NCBI RefSeq assembly: GCF_001638985.1 | Contig: NW_017265148.1 | Span: forward strand, 637,367 to 701,366 | Direction: 5' to 3' | Source: Phycomyces blakesleeanus NRRL 1555(-) | Taxonomy: Eukaryota; Mucoromycota; Mucoromycetes; Mucorales; Phycomycetaceae | DNA length: 64,000 nt | Part shown: positions 57,825 through 64,000 of the stretch, piece by piece | How positions within the stretch are numbered: position 1 is the first letter of the stretch | How the letters are laid out: each line of letters starts with the position of its first letter | Translations under genes and position numbers: made by a program | The notes under the pieces: generated by a model | Seen by the model: the letters and a program-made list of their open reading frames with translations, nothing else | Databases searched by the model: none | Told to the model about the DNA's origin: nothing

Positions 57825-58961
57825 TCACGTAGAAAGCTCAACGACATTTGTAACCATCGACAAATTTCGTAAAACAACATTCGACACCTCCATGGCCACC
57901 ACTTTAGAGAGAAAATGTATCCCTCTTAAAGACATGGCTTCAGCGAGGCTGCTAACCTGTAGTGCGCTGTGATAGCCGTAAGAGTAGTATGTAATTTCAA
58001 TGAATGGAATGAAGGAAAACGAATATTCCACCAAAGAGTCTTCTAGGCGCTTGTCAAATTTCAATAAGGTAGATAGCGGAAAAAGATGTCATGCCAAATT
58101 GACCGCTTGAGAGAACAGAAAAAGAATGAATGAGCAAAGTATTCAGCCTGTATCCAACACAGGGGACAGTTATGAGGCCAGGTAACAAAAAAAAAGAAAG
58201 AAGAAAAAAAAACTGACTGAGCTGAGCATATGTGGGAATACATCCTCAAGGATATTTCCATCAAACGTACTATGAATCTGATACGAAAGTGTGAGAAAAG
58301 GAAGTATTGAAATATGTATCCAAAGAATTTTTTGAATGAGAAGCAGAAAAAAAAGTAGTGTTCTTATTATCAACAATCTAAAGAGAAAAATACTGGGTAC
58401 GATTGTAAACCTTGGGGGGGGGGGGGGGGGGGGGGGGGGGGCATCCTATGCTCACCGTCATAAAATCCTATCCTAGAATATTATGAATGTATCAGAAAAC
58501 TCAAGTCGTTTTAAATAGGAAGGGGACCTAAGAAGGTTGTAGGCATGATAAATACTAAGCGCAGAAGAAGGTATGTTACTGTATGTGATGGAATAAATGA
58601 ATCTGGGGACAAAGCTGGAGTAGTGCCAAAACTACGACCAACCTCATATGCTCTCTCAAGGTAATCTGATATACAGTCTACATATTCTATTCTTATTTTT
58701 ATAAATTTCTTTAGATGTACGAATCAATATTTTTTTTTTGGAGAACATTGCTTTGTCAAAGTTTAAACGTTGGCTGTAAAATATAGATTTAGCTGCTGGC
58801 TCGAACACTTGAAGCATACTTGACCAATTGGGACGGGATAACACAATTCTGGAAGACTTCACTCCACGCTCTTCATGTTGGAAGTACTGAAATATTAAGA
58901 GAAGACGTTCTGGAGAGTCACTGTATGAAATGAACGAGTGCCATAATAGCACCATTAACAA
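57825..58961 (-). pseudogene. Possible degenerate coding region
   Basis: Three minus-strand frames of normal amino-acid composition lie in a row: 58961-58656 (contains ERLLLIFQYFQHEERGVKSS and NWSSMLQVFEPAAKSIFYSQ), a frame read through about 58655-58505, and 58064-57825. They could be exons or frameshifted parts of one gene. The first part vaguely recalls F-box-type openings, but I cannot confirm this. A 28-nt G run interrupts the region, and no consistent splice set was found, so a relic is more likely than a gene. Confidence 0.25.
58414..58441. repeat. Poly-G tract, 28 nt
   Basis: An uninterrupted run of 28 G on the plus strand, the longest G/C homopolymer in the window. Confidence 0.9.
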
Positions 58962-61900
58962 GGAGATTTTCTTTTTCTTTTTCTTTTTCAGACCTAATTA
59001 TTTGCCAGATATCTCCAAAATGCTTTTATTGTAAACTGTTACATTATTTAAATAATTCAGTGAATTATTTTTATTACTGTTTGTACTGCGTGGAGTGCGT
59101 TTTATATCGAGTGTGAAAACATTGAGTTAGAAGAGTATATATGTAAAGAATGAGACAAGAGTGGTATATTAAAAATATATCTTCATTCTTGAACTAGAAT
59201 AGCAAAGAAAGAAAATTAATATTGAAGCATTAAGAAGGAAGGGGAGGGGGTGGAAGTGCTAGTTAACTATAAAAAAATGCTACTATAAACCTACACTTAA
59301 ATTCTCGGGAAAACTTGTGAAAATCTCTTAATAATTTTTTTTTCTTATCATAGTGTAATAAGCAATGATAATAAATCAAGAATGGATATTGCGTCGAAAC
59401 TTAGAAATTTAAAGAGCATAAAAAGTTGTAATCGTTTGAAAGAATTAAATGGCGTCTTCAAGAATTTTTTTTTATCCAACAGATATATATGTGTATACCA
59501 CTCTCATACAGAGGCTTTAAAATTCAAATCTAACAAATTTACAAAAAGCAGTTCAACATAATATTTTTGGACTTCACACCTTTATTGAGATCAAATATTA
59601 GTACTAAAAATTTTATTTCAATGTTTGAAATTCAAAAGTAAAATAAGAAAAAATAAAAGCATATCAGTAATAGGGTAATGAATACAGAGAATGGTTTAAA
59701 AAGTGACAATAATGGTTAAGGGAAAAAATAAGTATTTGTCCATATTGTCAATTACATACCCTCACAGTAGGTCGTGTCGTTAAATGTTCCAAGAGCATCC
59801 CCAGCAGTTACATTTCCTCATTTTTCCCCCAAATGTTTTTAAGCCACAATGGTGTTTTAAAACAGCCAAAAAATGGAGGATTAAATTTCAGTAACATATA
59901 TATTTTTTTCTCAAGACCTCACTATCTAATATAGTCTTCTTTACTAGTAAATTTATTCATTTTTTCTAAGATCATTTTATTAGACATTTTTCTTCTCTTT
60001 ATAATATTAAAAATGCAATTTAAATATTCCTGAGATTTTCAGCCTTGTAACGAGAGTAAATTTTTGAAAGACTTTCTAACCATTGTTATATGATATTGTT
60101 CGATTCAAAGAAAAATTAAAGAAAGAGTTAAGACGCAAAGTACATGGAAATTCATGGAGCAGGCAGTCAATTTACCAAAAATTTTATTAAATGTTTTTGG
60201 AAATGAAACTGCTGGGGATACTCTAATGAATTTTGTACATTTGTATTCTCCTCTATATTCTATTCTTTAAAACTGTATAAGATGCGTACTCAAAGGGGAC
60301 AAGAAGGGATGGGCGCACAACTATATATATATAGTGAGTAGGAGCAATAGAATAAAATAAAATGACGTGATTACAAAACTTTAAAGTTTACAGTTCAGTT
60401 TTTTACTTGGTGTGCATGTTCACTGACTTATCAGGAGAGAAATCCTATTTGATCACCGGAAGAAGAAGAAAATGAACCAAACACCTTTGTGATTATGAGT
60501 TCTCTTTTGGACTACACACTACACACGCACAAAGAAACAAGGGCCTTTTAATTATTGGTAATACTTTGTAAGATAATCCTTTATTACTATTTTACTTTTT
60601 AGAAGGATCTGCCCGGGATTTCACTACCATTGTTTGTAATACTTCTTTGGAAATTGTACACGTTGAATTTCTCTTGTGGACAAGACGATTATTATTATTA
60701 TTTACAGAAAATTCCAGATAAAGGAGATCGCAAAAATTCTCTTTATTACGTAAAGTACCTGCCCATTCAATCGATCCAACTACCACTATAGGAAATGGCA
60801 AAATTTATAACCAGTTTCGTAGATAATATACGAGCTCGTATATTCTCCAGCCAATAGTATGTCAGCTTTTAGTAAACTAAAATTATTTTTAGCGAATACT
60901 ATTTATGAGATTTCAGATTACTTTGCATCTAATCCAATCAAATATTTTAAATATGGTATATCTATTCTTCTTATAAATAGTCCAACAAATGCATGATGTT
61001 TTATATTGGAATTTTATGGTTTCTATTGATCAAAATAATAGAAGAAGTACTGATTTATATGATATTTAGTAACAGTCTAAGCTATAGATTAGCTATATAA
61101 CATGCATATACATATTATCTATTGCTACCTGCTACTTGCTACCTTTTTTATATCTAATATATATATATATAATTCTCTAAATACTATACTATTGATTTTT
61201 ATTTTATCATAAAGTATAAGCCTGTTTTGTGTTGACATTGCTATGCCTGATTCCTACTTTTGAAAAGCCAAAAGATAGATTCCATGTGATTCTTTAAATA
61301 CATTATTCCTAATAAGCATACGAGTAACCTTGACAGCCAAACTATACATCATCCAAATACTTCTTTTTCTGTCAATTCTGCTCAAATTACTCTTGATTGT
61401 CAATTTCACTAACTCCTACCTCATCAATACTAGCCTTGGTAACTATTAGACGTCTTTAACAATTCAGGCCTTTGCTGAAAATAAAGGACTTTGCACAATA
61501 ACAAAACAATATTGCATTAAAAATCAATCACAGTCATTACTTTTTGGTAGGAAAAGACTTGTTAGAGTTTGGATTAAAAATATAAGTAATCTGTAGGCTA
61601 TACTTCCACATAATGGAATAACATTACTATTCAATCGATAAATCTAAAAAAAAATCAGGACAACGAATATAAAACGACTGAACAAATACAAGGATTCTAA
61701 ATATTATCTTTATGTATTTGCAGGACAATAATTAAACGGCTAATATCTTTAGGCAGCTCTCCTTTATATCTATATAATTATATCTCTGGTTAACTACGTA
61801 CTATATTCTTATGTGCTAAAGTCACGTATGATATATAGAAAAAAACGTCTATAAAAGACAGCACGATCGACGGACAAGAATTTTAAACTCTATAAACCTT

Positions 61901-62141
61901 TATCCTTTACTCTTATAAGTAATCCATTAACTGACCTACAGAATATATACTTACCCAATATCTTAGTATATCACTACAGATTGGCACTTTCAAAAGCGCC
62001 GTCCAAGCTTCATATATCTAGTCCACTGTGGATTAGAAGACAATGAACGCAGCTACCCCATTCCGAGCCCTTACTGTCAAGGCATCAATAAATGCAACGG
62101 GGTGAAATCCAGAGCTCCTTAGAGCCCTACAAAACCTGGTT
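58962..62141. other. AT-rich region with a MITE and repeat fragments
   Basis: About 3.2 kb without a supported gene. It contains MITE copy 3 (59792-60224) and a frame at 60592-60801 (minus) whose end shares CCAACTACCACT and TAGGAAA with the sequence after dispersed repeat copy B. The rest is AT-rich with TA microsatellites. Confidence 0.55.
59792..60224. mobile_element. MITE, AGAGCATC family, copy 3 (433 bp)
   Basis: Left end AGAGCATCCCCAGCAGTTAC; complement of the right end AGAGTATCCCCAGCAGTTTC. The interior aligns with copy 1 around a TTATT(G/A)GGCATTT-like block and a CCATTGTTxxxxx block. TA flanks are not evident here, so the duplication has decayed or differs. Confidence 0.8.
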
Positions 62142-62990
62142 TCTAAAGTCCACACAATTTCCAGATACGCACCTACGCACTAAGCAAGCACATCTTCCTT
62201 TCCGAGCTGGCACTCGACCCATTCTTTGACCTCAATGGATGGATTGATCAGCCCTTTTTTGTCGAGGTGTTTCTTTCTTTAATCGACCGGAACACTGGAT
62301 CCTCCCGAATAACAGAAAGAACAAGGTTGAACCATGAGCTCGTCTCCCACCATATCAACACCTATATTCATAACAGCTCTTACACCCGCATCTCCCTCTT
62401 AAACGCCCACCAATCTGCTATGTACGAGGCCACAAAAATTCACGTCGTCTACATAGTCAATATCAAGATAAGGCTTGGTCAGAAATTCCGCCGAATAATC
62501 AATATCTTGCTTGCTATGAGAAGAAGACAGCGAGGGCTTACCAAACACCTGGGCAAACAAGGAGCAACTAGGGAACAAATCAAAAGAATGCTAACACAGA
62601 ATATCTTCCAACCTATCATAATGTTCAAAGAAAAAGCGTCAACTCGACGACTTGAAGACGTCTTCACCAAAGAAGGATATAGAAATGCCTTTATGGCAAT
62701 CTCTCCCATCCTGACCTTCTTTTGTATCGTCCAACTACTAGGGAAACTTGGTCATCGATGCTTCAATTGCTTCCCTCTTCGCCGATCCTGGTTCGCCATG
62801 CTACATGCAAATTGAAACTAGGATCCTGTGCCAGAAGATATTGAGAATAACTTTGATAACCAAAATGGACAAACTAGAGCTGTGGGAAATAGTGGTAGAC
62901 TTAAATACCAAGATATATAATTTTATAAGCACACTATATATGACCTTTGGATATTATAGCTTTGAAAATCAAGCTTGGAAGACTTATTAA
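62142..62990 (+). pseudogene. Frameshifted relic of an unidentified multicopy-type ORF (possible transposon protein)
   Basis: The frame 62142-62815 is open without an ATG at its start (YALSKHIFLSELALDPFFDL, then NGWIDQPFFVEVFLSLIDRN). It continues with SLLNAHQSAMYEATKIHVVY and FRRIINILLAMRRRQRGLTK to FPLRRSWFA. A +1/-1 shift near 62800 moves the reading to the frame 62748-62990, which continues SPCYMQIETRILCQKILRIT and KLELWEIVVDLNTK. The two halves read as one protein. From memory, it resembles long ORFs repeated in Mucorales genomes, possibly the N-terminal part of TnpB/Fanzor-like nucleases; this is unverified and no RuvC-type motif is present here. Confidence 0.45.
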
Positions 62991-63824
62991 ACAACCATGA
63001 AAATGCCTCTTTTTTTTTTCTATCAATAAACCGAATAACAATAAGTTAAAAAAATATATGCTGCTGCTGCTGATGATAATGATTATGGTGATGTGACTTT
63101 GAACCAATTCTAGAAAGTAGACTGTCTGGTTAGTTGCTATCTTTCGAATTACATGATCTCAAACTGTTCAATGGAAGCATAAAAGAAGAACGTTCTGTTA
63201 CTGATTTAATTATTAATGCTTATTTCCGTAAGAGATATATAAATAATATTGTTACAATAGGTATAAGTTGGCGGATAATAAAACAATCTGAATCTAATCC
63301 AATAATCAAAGAGTAAAAATCTTGTATATAAAAAAAAACAAATGGAAAAGGAATTGAAAGGATGTTTCCGACTGGTGCAATATACATATTTTTTTATGGA
63401 TTTTATATATATAATATATATACACACACAAAGTATCAAAAATAATAATAAAAAAGAAGGCGCCAGTTGAGTAACGTATGACGGACAAGAATAAAGAGAA
63501 CGATAATTGGATTTGACAATATAAATTATTCTTTTATACACAAAATAGAATACATCGAGACAGAGACTATTTGATGATGAGAGCAAATTGCTTATATAAA
63601 GATTACAAGAAACACAAAAAAAAAATTGTATAAAAAATATATATATATATTATTAGTACTATTATTCCTTTTCGCCTTCTTCCTCTTCTTCTTATTCTTC
63701 TTTCTTTATTTCCTTTCCTTTCTTACTTTTTACCTTTCAATACTTGCATTTGCATTTGCATTTACACTCAAATTTAATTTCAAATTTAAATTTATATATC
63801 AAATAAAATAAGATATAAAAAAAA
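62991..63824. other. AT-rich intergenic region at right end
   Basis: 834 bp with a CTG/ATG-type triplet run near 63059-63085, (TA)n and (TTC)n stretches, and a CATTTG repeat (63745-63765). It includes the promoter of the last gene. No other gene is seen. Confidence 0.5.
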
Positions 63825-64000
63825 ATGGGTGCAAAAGCATCCAAAAATAAAATCGAGAGCAGTCAAAGTGTTGACAGCGTCCAATCTCATCACACCTCTG
63901 CACCAACAGTCATAGTCGACGGACGAAGTTATCACAACGTTGAAACCAGCTCCTACTTTCTACCACGCGATGAAGAAGAACAAGATAGACTTAATTCGGT
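63825..64000 (+). CDS. 5' end of a gene, product probably N-myristoylated; methyltransferase-like start
   Basis: ATG at 63825 opens MGAKASKNKIESSQSVDSVQ and continues to the window edge (58 codons visible). Gly2 followed by Ala-Lys-Ala-Ser fits the N-myristoylation consensus (Ser at position 6), which suggests membrane attachment. The part VIVDGRSYHNVETSSYFLPR followed by DEEEQDRLNS resembles the region just before the SAM-binding core in fungal LaeA/TAM-like methyltransferases, a class abundant in Mucorales. The catalytic part is outside the window, so the enzymatic call is tentative. Confidence 0.6.
   Translation, partial: MGAKASKNKIESSQSVDSVQSHHTSAPTVIVDGRSYHNVETSSYFLPRDEEEQDRLNS

Overview
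This is a nuclear window from an AT-rich fungal genome, most likely an early-diverging Mucoromycota/Mucorales-type species. Evidence: many short spliceosomal introns (63 could be placed by reading-frame continuity, most 50-130 nt), fungal mitochondrial and ribosome-biogenesis genes, a fungal-type Dicer, P450s of the CYP52/86-like clan, and AT-rich intergenic DNA full of small inverted-repeat elements. No species can be named from the sequence alone.

Layout. 0-12.2 kb is gene dense: 3' part of a TCP11/Sok1-family gene (+), F-actin capping protein alpha (-), prenyltransferase alpha subunit (+), mitoribosomal bL31m (-), PET127-like mitochondrial RNA protein (+), and a MYND zinc-finger protein (-). 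12.2-15.8 kb has no supportable gene. 15.8-23 kb holds a UBX-domain Cdc48 adaptor (-), methylthioribulose-1-phosphate dehydratase (-) and a TAF3-like TFIID subunit with a PHD finger (+). 24-35 kb has two paralogous cytochrome P450 genes (+) separated by 6.7 kb of transposon debris. 36.1-41.2 kb is a complete Dicer-like gene (+), followed by COX6 (+). 42-46.6 kb is a mobile-element island: a CACTA-type element with a perfect TAT target duplication, a dispersed repeat, and an inverted-repeat element that encloses a U6 snRNA fragment flanked by an 11-bp duplication. 46.6-54.4 kb holds an m-AAA protease (+), UTP15 (-) and NOP2 (+). 54.4-64 kb is mostly AT-rich, repetitive DNA with one small hypothetical gene (-), degenerate coding relics, a third copy of a 4-kb-region MITE family, and the 5' end of a gene whose product looks N-myristoylated.

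How the genes fit together. Mitochondrial function is over-represented (bL31m, PET127, COX6, m-AAA protease); bL31m and PET127 share a 351-bp divergent promoter. UTP15 and NOP2, both nucleolar ribosome-biogenesis factors, are also head to head. The Dicer gene lies next to transposon-rich DNA, its presumed target type. The most unusual features are a high share of GC-AG introns (4 of 63, all with a GCAAGT donor, one directly after a start codon), the U6 insertion, several families of inverted-repeat elements, and pure G/C tracts of 12-28 nt in an AT-rich background.
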